Notes under the pieces: generated by a model | The model's input: only the letters and a program-made list of their open reading frames with translations | Told to the model about the DNA's origin: nothing | Databases searched by the model: none | Part shown: positions 1 to 7,419 of the stretch, piece by piece | Layout: every line of letters starts with the position of its first letter | Numbering within the stretch: the first letter of the stretch is position 1 | Position numbers and translations under genes: made by a program | Assembly (NCBI GenBank): GCA_964481885.1 | Contig: CAYZUS010000012.1 | Location: 1 to 57,065, forward strand | Length of the DNA: 57,065 nt | Source of the DNA: Fen731 sp964481885 | GTDB lineage: Bacteria > Actinomycetota > Humimicrobiia > Humimicrobiales > Humimicrobiaceae | Direction of reading: 5' to 3'

Positions 1-25
1 GGGGCCCCGTTTTTCCCGGGGCCCC
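1..25. repeat. GC-only perfect hairpin at window edge
   Basis: A 9-bp perfect inverted repeat (GGGGCCCCG at 1-9, CGGGGCCCC at 17-25) encloses a loop of TTTTTCC. It is almost pure G+C inside AT-rich DNA. It lies about 190 bp downstream of the minus-strand protease gene, so it could be part of a terminator, but the bases that would hold the minus-strand T-tract are outside the window. Bases 26-216 hold nothing I recognise. Confidence 0.5.
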
Positions 26-216
26 GCTACTCTTAATTAAATCTTTTTGTTAATACTTTAAGTCGCTTCAATTACAACAGCTTCTTTAAGTTTATAAAAT
101 AAAGACACTGCCTTTTTATTTTAATATGGCCTCTCTACTGTAATATTCTGTTTTCAGCAGAACCCTTATATCAGCAGCATCCTGCCATTCAAAACAACTT
201 GTCTTCCATGATAATT

Positions 217-1755
217 CTACACCAGCTTGTTACCGCAGGATGGACAGAAAGCTGCTCCTTCAATAACCGGACCACCACATGACGGGCAGAACTTTGCTTT
301 GCCTTTTACTTCAGCGGTACCATCGCTTACCGGCGGCTGTGCTATCTGCTGATGTTCCTGAGGCATTTGCTGCTGTGGAGGTGTATATATTGCCTGCTGT
401 GCAACAACCGGTACAGGACCTTTCTTTTTGGTAAGAACCACAATAAGCACAACAACCAGGGCCACCAATAGCAGTGCTCCGACTATAATACCTACCAGCA
501 ATCCTGGCGACATTGCATTTTTTTCCTTTAATGGTGCGGAAGTCTCAGAAGCTGCAGGTTTGGATGTTTCTGCTGCCGCAACGGTTTCTTTGGCAGTTGT
601 TTCAGCAGAGGCAACCTGGAATGGAACGTCACTGCCCATATTGGACTGAGCCTTTGCCTTGTATTCCTGAGCCAGCTTATGCCCGGAAGAAAGATTTAAA
701 ACTGCATCAAAGTGTTTTAATGCTTCGCTAAAATGATTATCATTAAACATTGCAAGGCCCGTTCTCCATTCCAAATCTACCTGGCCAAGTTTGTTTTCTG
801 AGCTTAATAATGATTTCATGTCATTGGAGGTTCGTAATATGTTAAGCATATTGTCAGTGCCGGCCGACACAAGGCCAATTACTTTTCCTTCCTTATCTAT
901 AACGGGACCTCCGCTGCTTCCACCCTCGGCATAGCCTGAAACCTGTAATACTTCAACACCGTTTAGTGATCTTTTACCGGAAATAGTTGCAGGGAATACT
1001 GAAGGATCAAGCGGGTTTGACTGGCCATAGTCAGCGGTCCATGGATAACCAATACTTGCCAGCTGCTCTCCAATTTTTACCATTGAACTGTCTCCAAGCA
1101 ATACACTTGACAGTGCGCGTCCTGTTCCGGGAGTTATCCTTAAAACGGCGATGTCTCTCTGGTCCCTGCTGCTGAAATCCTTGACTTCGGCCCTTATATA
1201 GCTGCTGTTTTCTGCTTCCGGTATATTTGCAATCGCTGTATTAAACTGCACCCATACTTCCATCTCAGGATTGTCCACATTTTCTCCAACAACCTTATAG
1301 TTTTCGTATATCCAGTTCCACTGTTCTGTCGTGAGGTTATAATAATCATCAGGATAGTTATCAAATATATACGCATCCAAAATAGCTGACTTAAGATTAT
1401 ATTCATCAGCAACAAGGGCATCAACCATATGGCCCGCAGTGATAATTGTCCCGTTATCTGGGTTAACCACAAACCCTGTGCCTCCGAACGGCCCGTACGA
1501 GTACCAGTCGCTGTATGCCTGAGTATTGGGATCATAGACTAATCCATAATAAATTGTTGTGATGGAACACACTGCAGGCATTACAAACATCCATTGGTCA
1601 GCAGCTGAAAACTGGTAATTTTTAACGAATTCTTCTACACCGCTATTTGATGCTGCAGTATCTTCAGCGAAAATAGCCGGTGTAATACTTAGTGTAATAA
1701 TTAACACAAGCAATAAAACCATCACCATAAGAACTTTTGAAAAGTTCTTTTTCAT
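217..1755 (-). CDS. Membrane-anchored trypsin-like serine protease with cytosolic zinc ribbon
   Basis: A 512-residue S1/HtrA-like protease. Residues 1-30 form a signal peptide ending in an AxA-type site. The catalytic triad reads as His109 (TAGHM, a variant of the usual TAAHC/V), Asp201 (RDIAVL) and Ser281 (GSSGGP). Residues 330-370 look like a TPR-type helical hairpin. A Ser/Thr/Ala-rich linker leads to a transmembrane helix (about 419-442) followed by KKK, which predicts a cytosolic tail. The tail is Pro/Gln-rich and ends in a C-x2-C-x10-C-x2-C zinc ribbon (Cys490, 493, 504, 507). The protease would act outside the cell while the ribbon faces the cytosol. There is no PDZ domain. A good Shine-Dalgarno stretch (GGAGGAAGGGG) precedes the ATG. 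Substrate unknown. Confidence 0.85.
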   Translation of the reverse strand: MKKNFSKVLMVMVLLLVLIITLSITPAIFAEDTAASNSGVEEFVKNYQFSAADQWMFVMPAVCSITTIYYGLVYDPNTQAYSDWYSYGPFGGTGFVVNPDNGTIITAGHMVDALVADEYNLKSAILDAYIFDNYPDDYYNLTTEQWNWIYENYKVVGENVDNPEMEVWVQFNTAIANIPEAENSSYIRAEVKDFSSRDQRDIAVLRITPGTGRALSSVLLGDSSMVKIGEQLASIGYPWTADYGQSNPLDPSVFPATISGKRSLNGVEVLQVSGYAEGGSSGGPVIDKEGKVIGLVSAGTDNMLNILRTSNDMKSLLSSENKLGQVDLEWRTGLAMFNDNHFSEALKHFDAVLNLSSGHKLAQEYKAKAQSNMGSDVPFQVASAETTAKETVAAAETSKPAASETSAPLKEKNAMSPGLLVGIIVGALLLVALVVVLIVVLTKKKGPVPVVAQQAIYTPPQQQMPQEHQQIAQPPVSDGTAEVKGKAKFCPSCGGPVIEGAAFCPSCGNKLV

Positions 1756-1859
1756 CAGATTCCCCTTCCTCCAAATATATTATTTGAAACTTTCAATAAT
1801 CTATATAACATTTATGATAAAGATTATATTTTAAATATCGGCATAGTCAATAAAAAAGT

Positions 1860-3008
1860 TTAACCTTTATTTATAACTTCATTGTAATAATCAAGATACT
1901 GCGGAACAATGATTTTAGAGTCAAACTTTAGGGCTCTTTTCCTGGCAGCTGAGCTCATTTTCTCCTTTAATTCCCTGCTCGACAGTATTTTTAAGGCACA
2001 ATCTGAAATCATATCCACATCATCCGGGTCCACCAGAAATCCGCTCACATTGTCCTCTACAACTTCAGGCAGCCCTCCGTTTTTTGTGCCTATGACAGGC
2101 ACTGAACAGCTGAGGGCCTCAAGAGCTGAAAGCCCGAAACTCTCGTTTACCGAGGGAAGCATATATAAATCACTGATATTCAAAATGGGCACAATATTTT
2201 CCCTTAGTCCCGCAAAACATATTTTATCGATGATTCCAAGTTTTTCTGCGATTATTTTACACCATGAAACCTCCGGTCCGTCTCCGACCAGCATCAATTT
2301 TGCATTGACATGGCGGCTGATTATACAAAAAGCTTTTATTATATTCTGCACCTTTTTTACTGGCCTGAAATTTGAGATATGGGTTATCACAAAGTCATCT
2401 TTCTTTACAAACCCTGCCTCATTATCACAAGTCTTGACAATGTAATCATGTCTGTTGTCGTAGGCCCTCTTGTATTTTTCGGTATCAACAAAATTATAAA
2501 TAACCCGCATATCCTTTTTAATATCAAAAGTCTCGATTGTGGCATTTTTCAAATACTGTGACACACAGGTGACTCCATTGCTGTTTTCTATACTGAACTT
2601 TGTAATTTTAAAAAAGGAATGATGTTTTCCAATAAACGTAATATCGGTACCATGCAGGGTCGTCACAAACTTCATTTTATCTTCACCCATCAGCTTTTGC
2701 GCAAGATATGCCGAAGTTGCATGAGGCATTGCGTAATGCACGTGCAGAATGTCTATTTTCTCGGATTCGATTACTTCTGACATTTTTACGCTTAATGACA
2801 GCGTATAAGGAGGATATCTGAAAAGAGGATATGACGTCACTTCAACTTCATGAAAGTAAATGTTTTTATATGACTTGTCCAGACGGAAAGGAAGGCCGTA
2901 ACTGATAAAATGCACGCTGTGTCCAAGTTTTGCAAGCTCTATTCCAAGCTCTGCAGCAACGGCGCCACTGCCACCAAATGTCGGGTAACATGTAATTGCT
3001 ATTTTCAT
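1860..3008 (-). CDS. bshA: BshA, N-acetyl-alpha-D-glucosaminyl L-malate synthase
   Basis: A 382-residue GT4-family glycosyltransferase, the usual length for BshA. It transfers GlcNAc from UDP-GlcNAc to L-malate, the first step of bacillithiol synthesis in the cytosol. The N-terminal signature CYPTFGGSGAVAAELG matches BshA rather than generic GT4 enzymes. HVHYAMPHA and LHGTDITF follow. The C-terminal donor-binding half carries the GT4 ESFGLSALEALSCSVPVIG element with the E-x7-E pair. bshB1 and bshC lie directly upstream on the same strand, which settles the role. It is separated from bshB1 by about 217 bp, so the three genes may not be one tight transcript. Confidence 0.93.
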   Translation of the reverse strand: MKIAITCYPTFGGSGAVAAELGIELAKLGHSVHFISYGLPFRLDKSYKNIYFHEVEVTSYPLFRYPPYTLSLSVKMSEVIESEKIDILHVHYAMPHATSAYLAQKLMGEDKMKFVTTLHGTDITFIGKHHSFFKITKFSIENSNGVTCVSQYLKNATIETFDIKKDMRVIYNFVDTEKYKRAYDNRHDYIVKTCDNEAGFVKKDDFVITHISNFRPVKKVQNIIKAFCIISRHVNAKLMLVGDGPEVSWCKIIAEKLGIIDKICFAGLRENIVPILNISDLYMLPSVNESFGLSALEALSCSVPVIGTKNGGLPEVVEDNVSGFLVDPDDVDMISDCALKILSSRELKEKMSSAARKRALKFDSKIIVPQYLDYYNEVINKG

Positions 3009-3225
3009 AAGTTTTACTGCCCCATTTGAAAATTCAAAGTCTGTAAATTATTATTTTAAAAAATCGCCCGGCAGTAATTTCAACATAATCCTGTACCGGT
3101 TTCGCGGTAAGTAAAAGTTTCCCGCCAAATATTTAAAAATAATTGTTCTGCAATCTTTTCAGCATAATTCCATATTAGATTCGCCATATCTTCACTGCGG
3201 TTACACATTAATTTCGTAACAGTTT

Positions 3226-3939
3226 TCACGATAAATATTTAAAAAAACTTACAGGGTCATCGATTTTAATGCTATCTTCAATATAATAAGGCTCCGCATA
3301 TTCTACCCTTATTTTTAAGCCATAGGATTTATCCCTGCCATTGGTATAATCCCGGAAAAATTTTGAATTTATATAAGTGGGCCTGTCCAAACCCGGCTGC
3401 AGATGAAGTTGCGATTTAAATGCATTACAGGCCATCATTTTCTGCTCATGGTAATCCGATATATCTACCATAAAGCTTGGCTGAAACTGGTGATTTAGCA
3501 TATAGCATATTACAGCTTTAGGCCTGTACTCCGGAAACTCCGTTTTGATTTTTTGCAGTCCTGCAGCAAAGAAAGAATCCTTTAAAAGTTTATGGGAATT
3601 TTCGTGATCAGGATGCCGGTCAACCATATACGGTATTAATACAAGAGATGGACGGTACTGCCTTACTGTATTTATTACTTTCAGCCTGCTTTCCAAATCG
3701 TTGCAGATATTACAGTCTTCAAGATTCAGATTTACCCTTATATCGAGTTTTAAGATCTCAGAAGCCTGCTCTGTTTCTTTTCTTCTGGTTGGCAGATCAC
3801 CATTTGTTGAAAGCTCCGCTTCGGTAAGATCTGTAACTCCGGTGCTGTAACCTGAGGCTTTTAATTTAAGAAGCAGACCCCCGCACCCCAGCTCCGCATC
3901 ATCAGGATGAGCGCCGAAAGCCATGGCATCTATAAACAT
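3226..3939 (-). CDS. bshB1: BshB1, bacillithiol biosynthesis deacetylase
   Basis: A 237-residue zinc-dependent LmbE/PIG-L-type deacetylase. It removes the acetyl group from GlcNAc-malate to give GlcN-malate. The metal site is visible as His11-Pro-Asp13-Asp14 (GAHPDDAELG) and the later RHPDH motif (His109, Asp111, His112). The segment LTEAELSTNGDLPTRRKE is typical of the BshB1 subfamily. It lies between bshC (243 bp upstream) and bshA. The ATG at 3939 is preceded by GGAGG at a suitable distance. The 4020-4060 spacer toward bshC contains the 9-mer GTCCGGATT twice, which I could not interpret. Confidence 0.93.
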   Translation of the reverse strand: MFIDAMAFGAHPDDAELGCGGLLLKLKASGYSTGVTDLTEAELSTNGDLPTRRKETEQASEILKLDIRVNLNLEDCNICNDLESRLKVINTVRQYRPSLVLIPYMVDRHPDHENSHKLLKDSFFAAGLQKIKTEFPEYRPKAVICYMLNHQFQPSFMVDISDYHEQKMMACNAFKSQLHLQPGLDRPTYINSKFFRDYTNGRDKSYGLKIRVEYAEPYYIEDSIKIDDPVSFFKYLS

Positions 3940-4182
3940 GTCATACCTCCAGTCATGTAAACTTCGCGAAATATTATCACAATAATTTTAACATTTTTTT
4001 AAAACTATAACTGCCTGAGTCCGGATTATTACTTTGCCTGAAATGTATTGTCCAGGTCCGGATTAAACATGAAATTATTTTTTCAAACATGCACTGACAG
4101 GCCTGCTTTTTTACTTTATATAAATTTCGTAAAACCCATTGCAGCAAACAAACTTACCCTACCGGCTCTACTTAAGCAGGTT

Positions 4183-5777
4183 TTATAAAAAAATAAACTT
4201 GTGAAACCGGTTTTCAACATTAATAATACTATATAAATCATCAAGTAATTTAAAATCATATTTATTTATGTAGTGAAATATATTAATAACTCTCTCCTGA
4301 AGCAACCCTTCAGGGAAAAGGTTTGCGTATATCTTTACAATATTTGAGGCCAGTGAAAGGTTTTTGTTTTCGATTTCAGACATTATTTTTTTATTTAAGA
4401 TTTCTATTTCTCTCTTTAAATTATATTCCAGCCTGCCAAAACAAGCCTCACAAATAATGCCATTATTATCTATTATATCCCTGGCACATCCGGTTTTAAT
4501 CAGGATATCTTCCTGCAGACTCTTTAGTATGGTTTCCACATCAATGCCCAGGCTTTTTTTGAGGGTGATACTGAGAGCATCTTTCATTTCATGATTAAAA
4601 AGCTCAGAGCTCACTCCAGCCTTTTCAATTGCTTTTTTTACTTTATCTTCAACTATTGTAACGGAAGACCTGGGATATATTACCGGTTGCTTAAGGCCAA
4701 AAACATCATAAACTTCCTTTAATTGTGAGAAATAGCTCACTTCTCCGGGTCCGCATACNNNNNNNNNNNNNNNNNNNNNNNNNNNNNNNNNNNNNNNNNN
4801 NNNNNNNNNNNNNNNNNNNNNNNNNNNNNNNNNNNNNNNNNNNNNNNNNNNNNNNNNNTGTTTATTAACTCCTCGATTCTGCCATGGCTGCAAATATCTT
4901 TTTCCAGTAAGGGCAGAGATAATTTCTTAAGTTCAGTATCTGAAGGGTCAATTATCACTAGACCGTATTTTGAAAACAATCCTGTGATTATGGCGGAAAA
5001 AAAATCATTGAGCCCAAAGTTATTTTCAGGGCCGGAACTAATTGCAGTATTGCTGTCTGGCATGGGAACTGGTTTTGAGCAGATGCTGCCTTCGTAATTT
5101 GTGCGGTCAGACTGGCCTTTTGATAACCTGTCCAGACAATCCCCAAAAAAGTCCCCTATACCGGCCTTAAAATCAGTATCCGGCAAAAATCCCATTAATT
5201 CCCCGATTTTTTTTGCTGCAAGGCCTTCCTCGATAATAATATCAGAAAACCTTTTGGAAAACCTGTCATCGGTAAACCCTGTAATCTCGTCCGAGCTTAA
5301 CACTACTTTTTTCGGTTCTTTATCCAGCAGAAAAGTATTGTTTACCTGGGAAAAATTGCTGTCGTCTGAGGCGTTCCAGAAAACAGGTATTACTTTTAAA
5401 TTCAGATAATCAGAAAGAAAGACAGCGAGCTTTATTATTGAGAATATCTTATATACTATAAATGCCGGTCCCGTCAGTAATCCCGGTTGCTGTCCCCCTA
5501 TAACAACCATCGTGTGGGGATCCTTTAAGCTTTCGCAGTTTTTTATTGTAGCTTCGCTGCATCCAAGGTTTTTATTGATATGACACAGCCTGTCGGATAG
5601 CACGGCCCTAAAGCCGTTGTTGTAGTTCGAAGATATGTGATCTGCCCTTTTTTTAAAGTTTTCAGTATCATGAAAATCATAGTGAAAATAACTTTTTAAT
5701 TTTTCATAAGAAAAAATATAATCGTAAAAAAGAGAGTTGTAGTAAAATTTTTTTTCTTTTGTTTCAATTGATTCCAT
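4183..5777 (-). CDS. bshC: BshC, putative cysteine ligase of bacillithiol synthesis (interrupted by assembly gap)
   Basis: BshC adds cysteine to GlcN-malate, the last bacillithiol step. The N-terminal 305 residues (5777-4859) contain the family motif GGQQPGLLTGPAFIVYK. The C-terminal part (4758-4183, about 190 residues) begins with VCGPGEVSYFSQLK and continues to VIYPR, both characteristic of BshC. A 100-N gap separates the two parts, and they read in different frames only because the gap length is arbitrary. About 496 residues are visible against a family norm near 540, so the true gap is probably a little over 100 bases. The C-terminal domain includes a predicted coiled coil. I see no sign of a genuine frameshift. 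Confidence 0.9.
4759..4858. other. Assembly gap (100 N) inside bshC
   Basis: Exactly 100 N, a scaffold placeholder rather than a measured length. It removes roughly 40-50 codons of bshC. Confidence 0.99.
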
Positions 5778-5952
5778 CGTGCTTATATGATATAAAATTA
5801 TAAAAGATTGTAAAAGGTTAAACAGTTATATAAAAATAAAACTTTTTTTAAATTTTATTTCCAATATCTTGTATTTTAATTTAGAATTATCACGCATGGA
5901 AAATATAGCCATTAATTATCATAATGAGAAATCATAACAAGAAGGAGTCAAA

Positions 5953-6102
5953 GTGGAAGCATATTGTGTAAAGTGTAAGGCAAAAGTTGAAGTTAAAGAT
6001 CCGCAAGAAGTAACCATGAAAAACGGAAGACCTGCTATAAGTGGTATCTGTTCAGTCTGTGGTACCAAGGTTTTCAAAATAAAGTCCAAAACAGATAAGT
6101 AG
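5953..6102 (+). CDS. Small zinc-ribbon protein, DUF5679-like
   Basis: A 49-residue protein starting at GTG, preceded by AAGGAG with a 5-base spacing. Two CxxC knuckles (Cys5/Cys8 and Cys33/Cys36) would bind one zinc ion. The core K-NGRPA-SG-C-VCGTK-F-I is the pattern I associate with the DUF5679 family, common as a stand-alone small protein in several monoderm and Chloroflexi lineages. Function is unknown. It is transcribed divergently from bshC, and the 175-bp AT-rich spacer must hold both promoters. A strong hairpin terminator lies about 170 bp downstream. Confidence 0.8.
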   Translation: MEAYCVKCKAKVEVKDPQEVTMKNGRPAISGICSVCGTKVFKIKSKTDK

Positions 6103-6274
6103 ATACCATTATTTTTGAAAATTTATCTGATTTTTTATTCACAGACTCCATTTGTGCAGCGGTTGATGGCAATATTTTAGACAGTCGGTGTTTTTAAAAA
6201 TTAGTTTCGATATTGGTATTTTCAAACGTTTGAGGTAATTACTCAGATGTCCTTAATGGAAATAATTGTTTTTA

Positions 6275-6306
6275 AAAAGAACGGTTTTAAAAGCCGTTCT
6301 TTTTTC
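6275..6306 (+). terminator. Rho-independent terminator
   Basis: AAAAAGAACGG pairs with CCGTTCTTTTT, an 11-bp stem with loop TTTTAAAAG, followed by more T. It probably ends the transcript of the small zinc-ribbon gene. Because of its A- and T-flanks it could work in both directions. Confidence 0.75.
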
Positions 6307-6363
6307 ATATTTGGCAAAGTTCTTTTTCATATTCGGCAAGATTCTTTTTTTATATTTGGCCGG
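6297..6363 (+). repeat. Three degenerate 22-bp tandem repeats
   Basis: The unit TTCTTTTTCATATTTGGCAAG occurs three times in a row with small changes (CATATTTGGCAAAG, CATATTCGGCAAG, TATATTTGGCCGG). The first copy begins in the T-tract of the terminator. No coding role is apparent. Confidence 0.6.
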
Positions 6364-6505
6364 ATTTGTTTTGTTATTTATAAGGTGCCGTCCACCACAG
6401 TATATATATCCAACTTCCCTTTATGCTCTGTTTTATCAGTTTCTTTGCTAAAAACAGCATTTTAAAAGCAGATTTTCTTCCTGCAGTGGCCTGCTTGCAA
6501 TAGTG

Positions 6506-6538
6506 AGAAATTCACTGTTGTAATAGTGGGGAATTTCT
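6506..6538 (+). terminator. Possible hairpin terminator formed from a duplicated 15-mer
   Basis: AGAAATTCAC pairs with GTGGGGAATTTCT with a small bulge, and a T-rich stretch follows. The arms lie in two copies of AATAGTGAGAAATTC / AATAGTGGGGAATTTC, so the hairpin may be a by-product of a local duplication. What transcript it would end is unclear. Confidence 0.35.
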
Positions 6539-6572
6539 TTTGCAGAACTGTCCTATTTTATTCCGCAGGAAA

Positions 6573-6680
6573 TAGATATAATTATATTCTTGAGCTTTTT
6601 TATGACTCTTGCCTGAGATTTGACCATAGGACAGAATCTTAAATAATTTGTTATATATAATTATATTCTCAAGCCTTTTA
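6573..6680 (+). repeat. Direct repeat pair in the ilvE leader
   Basis: The sequence ATATAATTATATTCT followed by TGAGC or CAAGC and a T-run occurs twice, about 82 bp apart. Each copy contains the palindrome ATATAATTATAT. It could be an operator pair or simple AT-rich duplication. Confidence 0.4.
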
Positions 6681-6750
6681 ATCTGTTTACTTGATAAAAA
6701 TAATAAAAAAAGTAAAATATAATAAAATTTTAACTTAAAAAAGGAATACA

Positions 6751-7319
6751 ATGGAAAATCAGGGACATCCTAAATACGCATTTTTTCAAGGTAAAATAGT
6801 TCCCATATCTGAAGCAAAAGTAGATATCAGGACAAACGCTCTTCAGTACGGCACTGCAATATTTGAAGGAATAAGAAGTTACTGGAATGAAAAAGAAAAA
6901 TCCTGCTATGTCTTCAGAATGAAAGAGCATTTTGAAAGATTATTTAAAAATGCCAATATCATGATGATTAAAATCAAATATTCCTGCGAAGATCTTTGTT
7001 CCATTACGCTTGAGTTGTTAAAAAAGGAAAATTACGACGAGGATTCATATATAAGACCCTTTGCTTACAACAGTAATTTAAAAATCGGGCCAAAACTGAT
7101 AGATGTAGAGCAGGATCTTTTTATCTACACGATTCCCCTTGGCCAATACCTTGATATAAGCAAGCCAAACAATGTCTGCGTGTCGTCCTGGTCGCGGCTT
7201 CCGGATAATTGTATTCCTCCCCGAGCCAAGATTTCAGGATCATATGTAAATTCAGCGCTTCAAAAATCTGAAGCCCTCCTTAACGGTTTCGATGAAGCAA
7301 TAGTTCTTACTTCAAACGG
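6751..7319 (+). CDS. ilvE: Branched-chain amino-acid aminotransferase, 3' end lost in gap
   Basis: The first 190 residues of a class IV PLP aminotransferase that interconverts valine, leucine and isoleucine with their 2-oxo acids. The N-terminal ALQYGTAIFEGIRSY and the SSW.R.PDNCIPPRAKISGSYVNS block match IlvE. The PLP-binding lysine reads as Lys160 (RAKISG), nearly the same position as in E. coli IlvE. The next conserved segment starts (EAIVLTSNG) and then the sequence enters a 100-N gap. A full enzyme is about 305 residues, so some 115 are missing. The ribosome site AAGGA precedes the ATG. It converges on the helicase gene beyond the gap. Confidence 0.88.
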
Positions 7320-7419
7320 NNNNNNNNNNNNNNNNNNNNNNNNNNNNNNNNNNNNNNNNNNNNNNNNNNNNNNNNNNNNNNNNNNNNNNNNNNNNNNNNN
7401 NNNNNNNNNNNNNNNNNNN
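7320..7419. other. Assembly gap (100 N) between convergent genes
   Basis: The gap swallows the 3' ends of both ilvE (about 115 codons) and the helicase (about 15-25 codons), so the true missing length is probably at least 400 bp, more than the 100 N shown. A misjoin cannot be excluded. Confidence 0.95.

Larger units (their letters stand above)
6103..6750. other. Gene-free stretch with hairpins and short repeats
   Basis: About 650 bp without a convincing gene. Reading frames here are short and AT-driven. It holds a strong terminator (6275-6306), three degenerate 22-bp repeats (6297-6363), a hairpin over a 15-bp tandem duplication (6506-6538) and a long direct repeat pair (6573-6680). A 9-bp inverted pair CTGTCCTAT / ATAGGACAG flanks the first copy of that direct repeat. 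The right end is the leader of ilvE. No T-box signature (AGGGTGG..ACCGCG) is present despite the downstream branched-chain aminotransferase. Confidence 0.6.

Noticed and set aside
1909..2445. 178-residue plus-strand frame opposite bshA
   Set aside because: It is the shadow of a certain gene on the other strand; its product is Ser/Phe-rich without any family pattern, and no ribosome site fits.
4183..5777. bshC as a frameshifted pseudogene
   Set aside because: The frame change occurs exactly across the 100-N placeholder; both halves match BshC motifs in order.
6480..6750. T-box or other amino-acid riboswitch before ilvE
   Set aside because: No T-box core sequence or specifier-loop architecture is visible; hairpins here come from local repeats.
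6512..6930. Two short minus-strand frames around the ilvE start
   Set aside because: Phe/Tyr/Ile-rich products typical of AT-rich noise; one is antisense to ilvE and the other covers its leader.
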